This document shows positions 10,150 through 21,800 of a stretch of DNA of 64,000 bases, one piece after another. The notes beneath the pieces were generated by a model. It was not told the DNA's origin. It did not search any database and worked only from the letters and a program-made list of their open reading frames with translations. Location of the stretch: positions 16,318,206-16,382,205 of the forward strand of contig OY754990.1 of NCBI GenBank assembly GCA_963576475.1. The letters run 5' to 3'. A program made the position numbers and the translations under genes. The stretch is from Molanna angustata (Eukaryota; Arthropoda; Insecta; Trichoptera; Molannidae). Position 1 is the stretch's first letter. Each line of letters begins with the position of its first letter.

Positions 10150-10960
10150 ACACACGAAAAGACGCCGACCAGAATATACCGCCCCAGGGTACAGCGACAT
10201 CCTTCCTCCAGGCAAGTCACTGTCTTCCACGTGGTGACTGTAGTTCGGTGGGGCCCAGCATCTGCGTCAGGCTAGCAGGTCTTCCTCGTGTCCGGCGTGG
10301 TTTCTTCTTCTCCTGGGGGGCAAGTCTGGTTCGACCGGCGAAATCAAAACCCCAGTGATTACCCATATCATGGATATAATTATCGTATGGAGTTCTATGA
10401 CATCTAAAGATATTGTAGAACATATAATAATTATATCCATGATATAGGTAATCACGAGGGTTTTGATTTCGCCGATTGAACCAGACTTGCCCCCCTGATC
10501 TCCTCCTCCTGACCGTCACCCATGGCCGGCTCTGTGCCCCACGGCACGCTATGATGGCGCATCTCGACAGAGGTGGCATACCAGCTGGGGCCTCACCAGA
10601 GGCGAACCGACGCCCCAGACGACACGGATTGCCCCTCGTGGTTCAATCTGCGAGCCGCCGCGTTCCCTACGCGGTGGCCCCACACTGCGCTCTGCCTCCA
10701 ACCTCCTGTCCTGTTGATGCCCTCATCTTGGTTTTGGGGCACCATCAGCGTCCATGCGCGTGACAGGTCCTGTCACACAGACCTCCTGCGTCGTCGAAAA
10801 TATGGCCGCCATCGGGAGCACAAGTCGACCGATGACGGCGTCACAACAAGCCGTCCGTCTTCCACCAGCGTCGAATGCCAAGAGAGCGCGTGCCATAGCG
10901 CATGCTAGCTGCTCGCTGCAAGTTTCGTTGCTCGCCCGCAACGAGCGCTAGGTGCTTCCA
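10150..10960. other. GC-rich block, possible exon or promoter, split by a MITE
   Basis: Base composition is far GC-richer than its neighbours. On minus there are stretches that read like coding sequence: RHHSVPWGTEPAMGDGQEEE on one side of the MITE at 10315-10495, and EKKKPRRTRGRPASLTQML then a stop on the other. The AT-hook-like RTRGRPAS is notable. Several overlapping frames are open, as expected of GC-rich DNA, so no single frame is secure. A CpG-type promoter or first exon is an alternative. Confidence 0.3.
10315..10495. mobile_element. Palindromic MITE, GGGGGGCAAGTC termini
   Basis: Begins GGGGGGCAAGTCTGGTTCGA and ends with its near reverse complement, CCAGACTTGCCCCCC. The inverted repeat continues inward through GGCGAAATCAAAACCC and TCATGGATATAATTAT, so nearly the whole element folds into one hairpin. 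No coding capacity. It shares its termini with 24947-25138, which has a different interior. No clear target duplication can be called. Confidence 0.75.
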
Positions 10961-10999
10961 GAAATGTTGCCGAGGAAAAAAAAATATTGTTTATCGGCA

Positions 11000-11960
11000 A
11001 AATTTATTCTCGGGCATAACAAGCTATAATTTGTAATTTTCAGCAATTATTTATTTTTCGTAACGTCTATATACCATTGTTAACAATTTGGCGATATCCA
11101 CCGCGAGGCCTTCAAAGTAGTATGTTTTGATTTTGGCAATCTTTTTTTTTTTGTGGAGCCATTGTTTTTGTCACACGACGAGTTATCAATTTCGCGTCCC
11201 AACATGAAGCCGTAGTTTTTTATCAACCTCACGAATTATCAATTTGGCGCGTCTCAACGTGGGACCAGTATTCTTTTCGGCGCTTTTTATTTATCGTACT
11301 GGAATCGAATAGGCCTTACGACGTTGCTGCAGAAATTTCTACCGCATAGCTTTTATGAAGTTAGCAATGATCAGGCCCATGAATTCTATTTTATCTATGG
11401 AATAAAGACTTCTATTTGTTTCTGTGGTATCTAATATGTCAGTTAACATGACAATATGCATTCGTAAAGAGGTTAATTTATAAAAATATTCAAAAATTTC
11501 CAATAAAAAGTCAGAGATCATTATTTACTTTACTGCCTAATTGTTGTCTTTCGATGAAAATATAACGTTAAAAGAGTCATGAGATAAATGACATTTAAAA
11601 CGCCCGATGCTGTGTTCCGATTGAAACGCCGCTCGAAAGCGTTCACTGAGATTGGTGTGAACAACGCCATAATCTGTAACTTCAGTTACACCCAATGCTC
11701 TACGTCGAGCGCTGTATCTCAACGCGCAAATTGCGTAAATAAAATATTTGTTATTTGACCGAGGTTAAACATAATCATACATATTATTAATAAAATAAAA
11801 AATATTTTACCGGCCCTATTTCAACCTAAGGGAAATTGCATACAGAGTAGGTATTGTCATTAGCTTCATATTTGTATTATTATTACTAATGTTGATTTTT
11901 TCATGTAGGTAAAGTATAATTTTCATGAAAACTTGTCTCTGATAATCGCCTGATCCGTTA
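11000..11960. other. No gene seen
   Basis: Mixed-composition DNA without a credible frame. TTGGCGATATCCACCGCGAG and AATTTGGCGCGTCTCAACGT look like pieces of an older element, but I cannot place them in a family. A short frame at 11537-11722 has no family features. Confidence 0.35.
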
Positions 11961-12168
11961 TCGAATGTTGGGTTTTTATGTTAATCCATATGAATATTTG
12001 TACTTTATTCAGTACTGCTCAAAATATATCAGAACAAATCGTGTCCGAAGGTTTTCATCTGGAAAATGTTTTTTCAATAAACCTTTTACATTGACAAAGT
12101 CTTACATTGACACTAAAGAAGAAATTAAGAATTTTACTATTATTAAATTTATAATTAATATTTTTCAG

Positions 12169-13547
12169 ACAATGGACATTCCAGTGAACCAAAAGACGCA
12201 AATATTAAAAAAAAAGACGAATATACTACACCAAGTGACAGTTATATTTATGAAGAATTTCCAGATTTCTCAATTGAAGAATGTCAAATAGATTTGAAAA
12301 AAGAGATTGAAGAGCAATCAACCATTGGAATTGAAGACAAAATAGACACGGATTTTGATTTTAATCACGATTTGAATGTCAGTGGAAATTTTTTTTTTCA
12401 AAAAAGATGTTTAAATCTACATCGTATTACTCATTCGGGGGAAAAACCACATGAAAGCAGTGTCTGTGGAAAGACGTTTTTTCAAAAAGTACATTTGAAT
12501 AACCATAAATTGTCTGATTCGGGCGAAAAAACACATGAATGCAATGTCTGTGGTAAAACATTTTCTCACGTGGGACATTTAAAACGACATCACTTAACTC
12601 ATTCGGGCGAAAAACCACATGAATGCAATGTATGTGGAAAGGCATTTACTGAGAGAGGAAGTTTAAAACGACATCACCTTACTCATTCGGGCGAAAAACC
12701 ACATGAATGCAATATCTGTGGTAAGACATTTTATCACAAGATAAGTTTAAAAGAACACCATCTTACTCATTCGGGCGAAAAACCACATGAATGCAATATC
12801 TGTGGTAAAACATTTTCTCGTATGGGACATTTAAAACGACATCACTTTACTCATTCGGGCGAAAAACCACATGAATGCAATGTATGTGGAAAGCCATTTA
12901 ATGAGAGAGGATGTTTAAAACGACATCAACTTACTCATTCGGGCGAAAAACCACACGAATGCAATGTATGTGGAAAAACATTTACTCGGAGAAGAAGTTT
13001 AAAAATGCATCATCGTTGTCATTCGGTTGAAAAACTAAATGAATGCAATATCTGTGGTAAAACATTTTTTAACAAGGGAAATTTCAAACGACATCAACTT
13101 ACTCATTCGGGCGAAAAACTACATGAATGCAACTTATGTGGAAAGACATTTATTAAAAGAGGAAGTTTAAAACAACATCACCTTACTCATTCGGGCGAAA
13201 AACCACATGAATGCAATGTATGTGGAAAGACATATACTCAGAGAGGAAATTTAAAAATACATCGTCTTAGTCATTCGGGCGAAAAACCACATGCATGCAA
13301 TGTGTGTGGAAAGCCATTTACTGAGAGAGGAAGTTTAAAACGACATCACCTTACTCATTCAGGCGAAAAACCACATGAATGCAATGTATGTGGAAAGACA
13401 TTTACTCAGAGAGGAAATTTAAAAATACACCGTCTTAGTCATTCGGGCGAGAATCCACACATATGCAGTGTATGTGGAAAGACGTTTTCTCAAAAAGGAC
13501 ATTTAAAAATACATAAACTAACTCATTCGGGTAAAAAACCACATTAA
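12169..13547 (+). CDS. C2H2 zinc-finger gene, frameshifted near its start
   Basis: Likely nuclear DNA-binding protein. A strong acceptor (AATATTTTTCAG) precedes ACAATGG; the start codon at 12172 gives MDIPVNQKT, matching the start of the minus-strand paralogue at 49011 (MDIPVIQRK). The early frame runs through a run of nine A at 12197-12205 and then hits a stop at 12289-12291. The acidic linker homologous to the paralogue ([19 protein letters not shown]) lies in the next frame, which stays open to 13547. One base change in the A-run therefore separates start and fingers. Two degenerate finger units precede twelve complete ones (such as [21 protein letters not shown]) with HSGEKPHE linkers. 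Stop TAA; a decayed finger follows at 13551-13700. An assembly homopolymer error is a real alternative to a pseudogene. Confidence 0.8.
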
Positions 13548-13549
13548 TT

Positions 13550-14200
13550 AAATGTCTTGAAAAGACATTTTCTCACACAGATACATAATCTGACTCGATT
13601 CGGTTAAAAACGGGATATCGTTCGATAAGGTAAAACTAAACCCAACGAAGTTTTCAGTTTAAAACTACATCATCCGACTCATTCGTATAGTAAAGAACGG
13701 GATAACGTTCTAAAAGCTAAAATCAAACCCAATGATTACAAATATTCTAAGGTAGAGGCGTTTACATTGTGGAAATTCATTTTAATAAATTATTAAAATA
13801 ACAAAACGAAGAAGAGAACTGTAGTTCTTGAAACTAGATGTGGAATAAAAATAAATAAGTGGAAATAAACAAAGTCCAATGATTACAGTTTATGTGGATA
13901 GCTACACCAGAAAGTTAGCATCTCTTTGAAAATACTCCTGTCAAAATCAATGGAGAAGCATCGAAACGGCGTACAGCTTAGATTGTTATGTTACAATAAA
14001 ATTTTTGTATATCTCTATTTTTTGGCGACAGTGACTAGTCATATTGTATTTTTGTTAACCCAAAATCTTAGAAAATTTGTTGTTTTCGAATATATGGTAA
14101 TTTATGTTATGAAAATATGGTTGTGAAGAAGAAATTCAAAAATATATATATTTTTTAATTTTATTGCAAAAAAACAAGTTTATGTTTAATCGAACAATAG
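13550..14200. other. 3' flank with a decayed finger, otherwise no gene
   Basis: TGTCTTGAAAAGACATTTTC at 13553-13573 and repeated GACTCATTCG-type motifs are remnants of further zinc-finger units with stops and gaps. Beyond 13750 the DNA is AT-rich without a supported feature. Confidence 0.4.
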
Positions 14201-14204
14201 GCAC

Positions 14205-14454
14205 ATCTTCTTCAGCCTATTCCCGCCCACTCCTGAACACTGGCCTCCTCCATTCGATTCCACATTGTCCTGTCCTGTGCATTTTGCATCCAGGATGTGC
14301 CAGCATAGCGTTGTATATTATCACTCCACCTCAGCTGCGTTCGTCCCATACCTCCCTTTGTTGTACGAGGTCTCCACGTGAGCACACTCTTTGTCCACTT
14401 ATCGTCCGAGCATCTGCCTACGTGTCCCACCCGTTTCCATTTCAGAGTCGCCAA
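14205..14454 (-). pseudogene. RTE-like LINE ORF2 C-terminal fragment
   Basis: Minus frame reads ATLKWKRVGHVGRCSDDKW, LTWRPRT, RTQLRWSDNIQRYAG, then EEASVQEWAGIG and a stop. It is a diverged copy of the C-terminus at 50407-50640 (ATLKWRWAGHVARSSDDRW through EEAFVQEWTGVG). This is the basic tail after the RT domain in RTE-type elements. The 3' end is a short GAAGAAGA-like tail at about 14205. Everything upstream of the tail is missing. Confidence 0.7.
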
Positions 14455-14501
14455 ACAGTGGATTATATCAGTTACTGTTGATCTTTTTATTCTAGTGCAA
14501 T

Positions 14502-14669
14502 TTATGACGTGATTGATTAATTATTTCAACTTAAGATATTTCAAATGACATGATTAGTTAATTATTTCAACTTAAGATATTTCAAATGACATGATTAGTT
14601 AATTATTTCAACTTAAGATATTTCACATGAAATGATTGATTAATTATTTCAACTCAAGATATTTCACAT
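14502..14669. repeat. 41-bp minisatellite, about four copies
   Basis: Units of AAATGACATGATTAGTTAAT plus TATTTCAACTTAAGATATTTC recur every 41 bp (junctions at 14543, 14584, 14625, 14666). Unit-to-unit divergence is small. Confidence 0.85.
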
Positions 14670-14979
14670 TTTATTTAACAATTTCCGTTTATTGTTTGCA
14701 TAGTAACCAAAATAAGCACTAAAATCACTCAGATTATTATTGTCCACACACTGGCTTTTCCAACTTCGATAGTACTCTTCACTTCTTCCCCTTTTCTTAT
14801 TTGCTCCTAGATTTCTCATCTGACAGCATCTAATGAGTCTAGGTTCACGTTCTCCAATTGTCACGGTCGTATGCCGTCTTCTTGACATCCATTGATCTCC
14901 ACGGTGACGATGTAGCTTCCCTGTACCATCATTCTTTCCTGATTTGGTCCACATTCTTTTATGGCTGTGCATTAATTGT

Positions 14980-15690
14980 ACTTCACATGGTTCATCCTTA
15001 TTTATCAGGTTGGTTGATTCTGCCTCACACAGGTAATCCTCTGGTGCTTACCTCCATGTAAGCATATCTTCGCTTGGACAGGATAAGGAGTTTATGGGAT
15101 GAGTGTTTTGTACAGGTTGGGGTTGTCGGTTTTCATAGGTAGGGAACAGTGGCGTGCGAGGGGTCCTTCAGCTGGTTCTGCCCAAAAAAAAACTACATCC
15201 TCTGTTTAGTCAACCTCCATAATATCTTTTCACCTTATATTTTTTCTTTAACTCCTGTTTTGTACTATGCACATAGCACCAATTACACGCATTGCGTAAA
15301 GGTAGGAGCAAATAATCAAAATTGCATAATATTATGAATATTTCATTTCTATTGATAAATATTTTAAATGCAACCCTTTAATAACTAAAAGTTTTTTAAT
15401 TACTAACTGTAAATACATATCATGAATGTTAGTTAAAATATTCAAAGACATCTATGAAGTATCTTTCCAACCATTATCACAACAAATTTACTAGCAGTAA
15501 ATGTTTTTATCCATTATTCTATTTTTCGTCCATTAGTTTTTATTCATAGATGTCGTGATATATTAATCGATAAATTACTCATATTTACGCAAAGGTTCTG
15601 TTTCTTATATTTTAATAATATTTATGAATTCCTTACAAATTGTACATACATTATTTTATGAAATTTCTTACATATTTTACAAAACGTTTA
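14980..15690. other. No gene seen
   Basis: AT-rich. CAGTGGCGTGCGAGGGGTCC at about 15148 resembles a motif that occurs inverted at 17236-17250 (CAGTGGCGTGCAAAC on minus). Such motifs often start transposons, but no element can be delimited. Confidence 0.3.
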
Positions 15691-16375
15691 TTTAAAATAT
15701 AATAATAATAATAATAAACCGTTTATTTGTTGTCATTATTGTTACATCAAACAAAAAAAAAAAAATATATACAAAATTTTGAACTACAATTGACAACAAA
15801 AAGGCTATTGCTCAGCTGCGCACTACCAGGTATCCCTGGAGTGCTGCTGGTTTTCAGCAAAGCCTTGGGACAACACAAAACATTGAGGACAGACCACATG
15901 TAAAGATTTAATAGTAATTAAAAATAAAATAAAAATAAAATATATTTCAAAAATAAAATGTATTTCTTCCTTCTCTTTTTTCACTGCTGGAACCCTTGTT
16001 GGTTCAATAACCATATCTTGCAGTGTTTCTTAAAACTCTGCAAAGAGTTCATCGCACGTATGTTCTGCGGCAACTCATTCCAGTACTTTGAGGAATCATA
16101 CCTAAAACTACCCTCGAATGCGGAGGTTCGATGTCTGGGGAGAACGAGTAAATGGCCTCTCTGTTGCGTTGAGTGGACGTGCAAATCACATGACCACTGT
16201 AGTCTATCAAACAGATAGGAAGGAGAACGTTTCTTTATCACACTATGTAGTTGACAAAGAAAGTGCAGCTTCCTTCTGTTAGACATGTTCAGAATCCCGT
16301 GCCGATTAAGATAAGGTGATATGTGTGCTCGTCTAGGTATATTGAAGCAGAATCGGGCACATAATCTTTACATGG
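15690..16375 (-). pseudogene. 5'-truncated LINE: ORF2 C-terminus and 3' UTR
   Basis: Open on minus from about 16375 (RLCARFCFNIPRRAHISPYL) to a stop at 15981. It then reads SNRRKLHFLCQLHSVI and AFEGSFRYDSSKYWNELPQN, the conserved C-terminal tail of CR1/Jockey-type ORF2 proteins. A roughly 280-bp 3' UTR (GCTCAGCTGCGCACTACCAG, GCTGCTGGTTTTCAGC) ends in an AT-rich TAA/TTG microsatellite. A related 3' UTR lies at 57700-57860. RT catalytic motifs are absent. Confidence 0.7.
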
Positions 16376-16389
16376 TTTTTTACAATGAA

Positions 16390-17030
16390 ATCGAATTTTT
16401 AAACTGCTTTGAATTACGCGGAAAATGCATAATACTTATAATATTTTAAATATTTTTTGAAATTTAATTAGAAACAATTATTATCACTCTCCCTTTTATT
16501 TCCAGTCATTTAAAAGATAAACGATCTATTCGGTATGATTCGAATCAAAACAATTCAATATATTTATATTAGCGCCAAAATCTTGGCGTAACATACAATA
16601 ATCTAACGGTCGTTGATGTAATAATGTACCATGTTGAACAAAACCATCTGAATATTGTTTACACCCATACATACAAACTGTTGAAGAAGCTTCATACATG
16701 CCCAGCATAAATCTTACCTTAAAAAATACATAGATACACTAACACAAACAAACAAACTTTGTTCCTTTAGTCATGTGTATTGTATGCTCAAATGTATCAG
16801 GCATACTGCAATGAATATTAACGACAAAAGTAAAAAGAGATTTATTATTTGTCCCGAAATAAATCGTGAACCATATATGTGTTCTGACATTTTAGCTACT
16901 GTTATCAAAACTGTCAATGTTTCTTCCTTGGAAGTAATGTTGCATACGTTTTAAATTCAGTGTTGCAACAGACGAAAATAATTACAGTCAAATTGAACCT
17001 ACAAAGGACAATTATTCATATTTTAAGAAA
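16390..17030. other. No gene seen
   Basis: AT-rich, stop-rich DNA. A short minus frame at 16526-16708 shows no family features. Confidence 0.35.
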
Positions 17031-17129
17031 TTCATATCTCCGTTAATATTTGCGCTAGAAAAAAAATAATAACTGTTTTATGATTCGTTATACGCCCTAC
17101 AACTCGTTGATATATTAGAAATATCGTAC

Positions 17130-17215
17130 AAGATTTTGATTTTTTTTTTTTAATTTTTTTTTTTTGTTTTTTTTTTATTTTTGATTTTTTTTTTATTTTG
17201 ATAGTCATGCCAGGC
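17130..17215. repeat. Poly-T tract (A-rich tail on minus)
   Basis: Near-continuous T runs broken by single A or G. On minus it follows CAGTGGCGTGCAAACTATAC then CATGCCTATATGCC, so it could be the A-rich tail of a small retroposon inserted into the integrase relic. Confidence 0.45.
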
Positions 17216-17249
17216 ATATAGGCATGTATAGTTTGCACGCCACTGGTAG

Positions 17250-18540
17250 GGAATATAAGTGATAATATGTTAATATCATGTCTTTCACAATTGGCACTTC
17301 TATTCGGTTGATGTCGACGCGGGGACAAGCCATCTGAAACAGCGTTGAGCCTTCGTATATTATACAAATGTACTTTCCTCTGCGTTTTACCCGTGTCATA
17401 TATAAGGGTATTATCTTCATTTATTTGTACAAACGGTCCCCTAAATTTGTTGTGACTTTTATTTTTGTGGTCATTGGGTATCTTCTCGTAGACTCTTTGT
17501 CCGATTTTGAATGTTTGTGTAGTTTCCGGTGGTGGTTGTCTAGATTCCCAGGTTTTTTGTCGGTCTTCCATCATTTTCCCATGTAGTCTATCATACGTTC
17601 TACGCATGACTTCCTTGTGGTTTCTGACATAATCCTGGTAGAATGTTTTTTCGTAGTACAGATCGTACGGGTCTCTGGATTTTGTGTGTCCCAGTAAGAT
17701 TTCCATAAGGATAAATTCTATAGCTGTATGTATGGTATTATTATAGGCAATTATCGCATACGTCATATGAATTTCAATGTTATCTTTATGGTTTTCTCTT
17801 AGGAGACATATTTGTTCGGTGAGCGTCGAATGGAATCTTTCCACTATATCATTTGACTGTGGATTTCGTGCCGTTGTAAAATGTATATTGATTATGTGTG
17901 CTTCCAGCAGAGATTTTATTGTTTCATTGTTGAATTCTCCTCCTCCCTCTGCTGTTACATTAGACACTGTTCCGTAGAATGAAAAGTACTGAATCAGCGA
18001 ATTTTCCACGCATATCGCGTTTTTACTAGTTATGGGGATTGCTTGTCCTACTTTTGAAAAGGCATCTACTAAAGTTAAAAAGCTCTTTCCTAGTGTCGTA
18101 AAAACGTCAATATAGATTCTTTCGAAGGGTTTGTAGAATGTTTCTGTCAGCATCATTGGAATGGGCGCTGGTCTCCTTTCATATTTGGCACGTTTGCATG
18201 TCTCAAACATATTAATGAATTGAGTAATTGACTCCTTCATGTTTTTCCAATAATATGTGCGTTGTAAATGTTTGAGCGTTTCGGTTATTCCTCTATGGTT
18301 ATTTTTTCCTTCGTATTGTTGTTTAATAATACACTTCTGTTCTACTGGATTTATTATGTTAATAATGCGTTTAGTACATCTGATTAATTTTGGTCCGTTG
18401 GAGTTAAACGTTTCTAGACATACTTGGTTAAATTGTCTGTATAGTTCGTCCGTTTCGAAAAAGAAATAAATACTCTTTTTACTTGTGGTATATTCCTTCA
18501 TAAATTTGATTATCTCATCCTTATTGTTTTCTTTGGGCAT
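17250..18540 (-). pseudogene. Gypsy integrase fragment with damaged active site
   Basis: C-terminal part of a Ty3/Gypsy Pol polyprotein: a zinc-binding N-domain (NNHRGITETLKHLQRTYYW, then ETCKRAKYERRP), a catalytic core and a chromatin/DNA-binding C-domain ending near RKVHLYNIRRLN. The first catalytic Asp (YIDVFTT) and the Glu (VERFHSTLTE) are visible. The central Asp is replaced: the motif reads TAEGGGEF where DxGxEF is normal. The first Cys of the HHCC pair also appears lost. No RT, RNase H, protease or LTR is attached. From about 17250 downward the frame runs into an inserted lysine/poly-A tract. It is an old relic unrelated to its neighbour at 18712. Confidence 0.75.
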
Positions 18541-18711
18541 CGCAACGATATATATTTTTTGATTTTGATTGCATCTATACAGACTATTCTAAAGCATTGC
18601 ATCATACATACATACCTACATGTGTTGTATAGAAAATAAAATATCCTAAAATATTCAATAATTTGGATTTATGAGTTTATAGTTTGGTACTTATTCTTCA
18701 ACTATACATAC

Positions 18712-18840
18712 TATTATGTTTATTGATTATATTAATGATCTCAAGTTTTAAGTGTGAGCCTTTTGACAGCCATGACAGACTGACTCACACATGTAACAAT
18801 ACTCAACACTGAGGGGTACTCTGTGATTCAATACATAACA
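18712..18840 (-). repeat. 3' LTR of the Mag-like element
   Basis: 129 bp. On minus it starts TGTTATGTATTGAATCACAG. It matches 22784-22912 base for base as far as I can read. The inner edge is marked by the polypurine tract at 18841-18853 and the outer edge by CATAC. The start could also be drawn at 18717, giving TG...CA ends. Confidence 0.85.
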
Positions 18841-18853
18841 TCTTTCACCCCCC
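18841..18853 (-). promoter_or_regulatory. Polypurine tract
   Basis: On minus GGGGGGTGAAAGA lies immediately before the 3' LTR. In LTR retroelements this RNase H-resistant tract primes plus-strand DNA synthesis. Confidence 0.7.
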
Positions 18854-18873
18854 AAATCACAAACCACAGCTCT

Positions 18874-21800
18874 TCAATGTGAAACCACAGCATCCTCCGG
18901 AATACCCAAAATCTCCCTCCATCTCTGCACCTCATCCTTCAGAGCCTGCCCAATCCCCGATCCTCGTTCAATCTGTTTATCTTGGAGACCGCTTGTCCCA
19001 GGCTCCTCACGTCGGTCGGTTTGATCGGTAGAAGTGTTGGACTCCTGATATCTATTCTGTGATGTTTCTCCAATACTCAATCTAGGCTCGACACGTCTTT
19101 TCAATTGATCAATGTGCCTTACCACCACGATTCCAAGACATGTGTCTATTATATATCTAGTTGGACCTCTCACTCTTTTGATTTCTCCTTTTAACCACTT
19201 AGGTCCGCGTCCATAATTTCTCCACCATACCTTCTCCCCTACTTGAAAATTTGTACATTTCACTTTATTATTATTTTCAATATCGCTTTCTCTTCTTTCC
19301 ATGGTTGATAATGGGTGTAAGATATCAAATCGAGTTCTAAATTTTCTTCTGTTCAACATTTCGGCAGGGCTTTTCAATGTTACCGTACTTGGGGCAGTAC
19401 GTAAGTCAAATAAAACTCGTGGTAAGTACACATCAATATTCTCTGTTGGTAATTTCTGTAATTTCTTCTTCACAGACTGCACTGTCCGTTCAGCCTGTCC
19501 ATTCGATGCTGGATGATATGGTGGGCTCAAAATGTGTCTAAATCCATTTTGTTGTACAAAACTTTTAAACTCTTCAGATGTAAATGCTGTTCCATTATCT
19601 GAAACTAGAACCTCTGGTATTCCCTGTTGTGAAAATATTTCTCGAAGATTCTTTATAACATATTTAGACGATTGTGTTGGTACAATTTTAACTTCCGGCC
19701 ATTTTGAGAATGCATCAATTAAAATAAAAAATATTTTCCCTCTGAAAGGTCCGGCGAAGTCCACATGAACTCTTTGCCAGGGATTTGTTGGTGTAACCCA
19801 TGAATGTATAACTTTTGCAGGCATGTTTCCTACTTGTTGACAAACTTCACATGCTGCTATCATGTTCTCAATGTCTTTATCTATATTTGGCCACCAAAAA
19901 TAGCTTCTCGCTATTGCTTTTGTTACCACCATTCCGTCATGGGCTTCGTGAAGAGATGTTAGTAGTGTGTCCCTTATTGGTGGTGGAATAACTACTCGAT
20001 TTCCCCAAAGGATGCAATCCTCCATTATGGATAATTCCATTTTTTTTGTCCAATAAACTTTATATACCTCAGGTACCTTGTCTGGCCATCCTTTCAAAAT
20101 CCAGTACTTTATCTTCTGTAAATGCACATCTTGCGATGTTAACTTTGCAATATCTTTAACTGTATATGGTACTGTATTAGGAGTTTCTGATAAAAGTAAC
20201 ACATCATAAAATATACTTTCTTTTTCTTCGCTATCACTAGACACATCCTTTATCATCATTCTACTGAGTGCATCAGCATCACCTATCTCTTTCCCAGGTT
20301 TGTATTTCAACTGATAATCATATGCACTCAGTTTTAATGTCCACCTTAACATTCTAGGTGATAAAATATTAGGTATTTGTTTATTAGGATCAAAAATACC
20401 TAGTAATGGCTTATGATCTGTACAAATAGTAAATTTCCTGCCATATAAATATTGATTAAATTTACACAGTCCAAAAATAATTGCGGCTGCTTCTTTGTCT
20501 ATCTGGGCATAATTTCTTTCACATTTGCTTAATGTTCTTGATCCCATGGCTATTGGTTGTTGTGTGCCATCATTCATAATATGAGAGATTACTGCTCCCA
20601 CTCCATAAGGACTAGCATCACACGTCAATATTATTTGCTTCTTCAAATCAAAATGTACTAAGGTTTTATCACTCGACAGAGTTTCTTTAGCTTCTTGAAA
20701 AGCTTTATTCTCTTTAACACCCCATTTCCATTTCACGTCCTTACTCAGTAACCTGTGTAGTGGTTCCAACATTGTCGCTTTATTTGGAATAAATCTTTCA
20801 TAGAAATTAATTAATCCAAGGAATGCTTGTAATTCTGTGACACTTTTTGGTTCATTAACATTTTTAATTGCTTCCACCTTTGCTGCATCTGGATGTACTC
20901 CTCTGTAATCTACCACGAACCCTAAAAATGTAACTGATGTTGAACCAAAAATACATTTTGATTTATTCAACTTCAAACCCGAACCCTTCAATCTTTCAAG
21001 AACTTCATCCAATCTTTCGTTATGGATCTTTACTGAACTTCCTGCTATTAAAATGTCATCCAGTAACACAGAAACTCCATCTATTCCAGCAAGTAATGTT
21101 GACATAAGTCTTTGAAAGATTCCTGGGGCCGCCTTCACTCCAAAGGGTAAGCGTTTTACTTTATACAATCCTTTGTGTGTGTTTAAAGTAAGAATTTTTG
21201 ATGTTGCTTCATCCACTGTTACTTGTGTATACGCTTGTTCTAAATCTAGCTTTGTAAATAATTTACCTCCTGACACGGCTGCTAATGCTTCATTGATGGT
21301 TGGTAAGGGAAAAGTATCTGTTTCTGTCACTGCATTTACCGTTGAGCGGTAGTCACCACACAATCTTATACCTCCGTTTGATTTGAATACTGGAACTATG
21401 GGAGTTGCCCACTCTGAATAAGTTATGGCCTCTAATACTCCGACGCTAACCAATCTGTCTATTTCATTTGAAACTCGGTCTTTCAACGCAAAAGGTAACT
21501 GTCTATGTCTCAAAAACCTTGGTTTACTATTTGGATTGACTTTAATAGTGACAGCTGGGCCTTTGTACTCTCCCAATCCTTCTGTAAATACACTTTGATA
21601 ATTCTCTGTTACACTTTCTTGAGAAATATTATAAACATTTTCTGATAAACAAATTCCTTCAATCCTTATTTCTAAGGGTTCAAACCAATTTCTGCCCAAT
21701 AATCCTGGGCCTTCCCCTGTAGCTATTAACAATGGTAAATTAAACATTTTTTTATTAAAAATTATATCAACATTTATCTCTCCCAACAGTGAAACTTGTT

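Noticed and set aside
10217..10579. Single 120-codon minus gene
   Set aside because: The frame runs straight through the palindromic MITE, so it is created by the insertion.
12427..12645. Minus frame with HCIHVVF-like repeats
   Set aside because: Antisense shadow of the plus-strand zinc fingers.
14664..14972. Basic 102-codon minus frame as a gene
   Set aside because: Its 3' end lies in the 41-bp minisatellite, no family is recognised and there is no splice or start context; composition alone can explain it.
19301..19768. Short plus frames inside the Mag-like element
   Set aside because: Antisense shadows of the intact integrase coding sequence.
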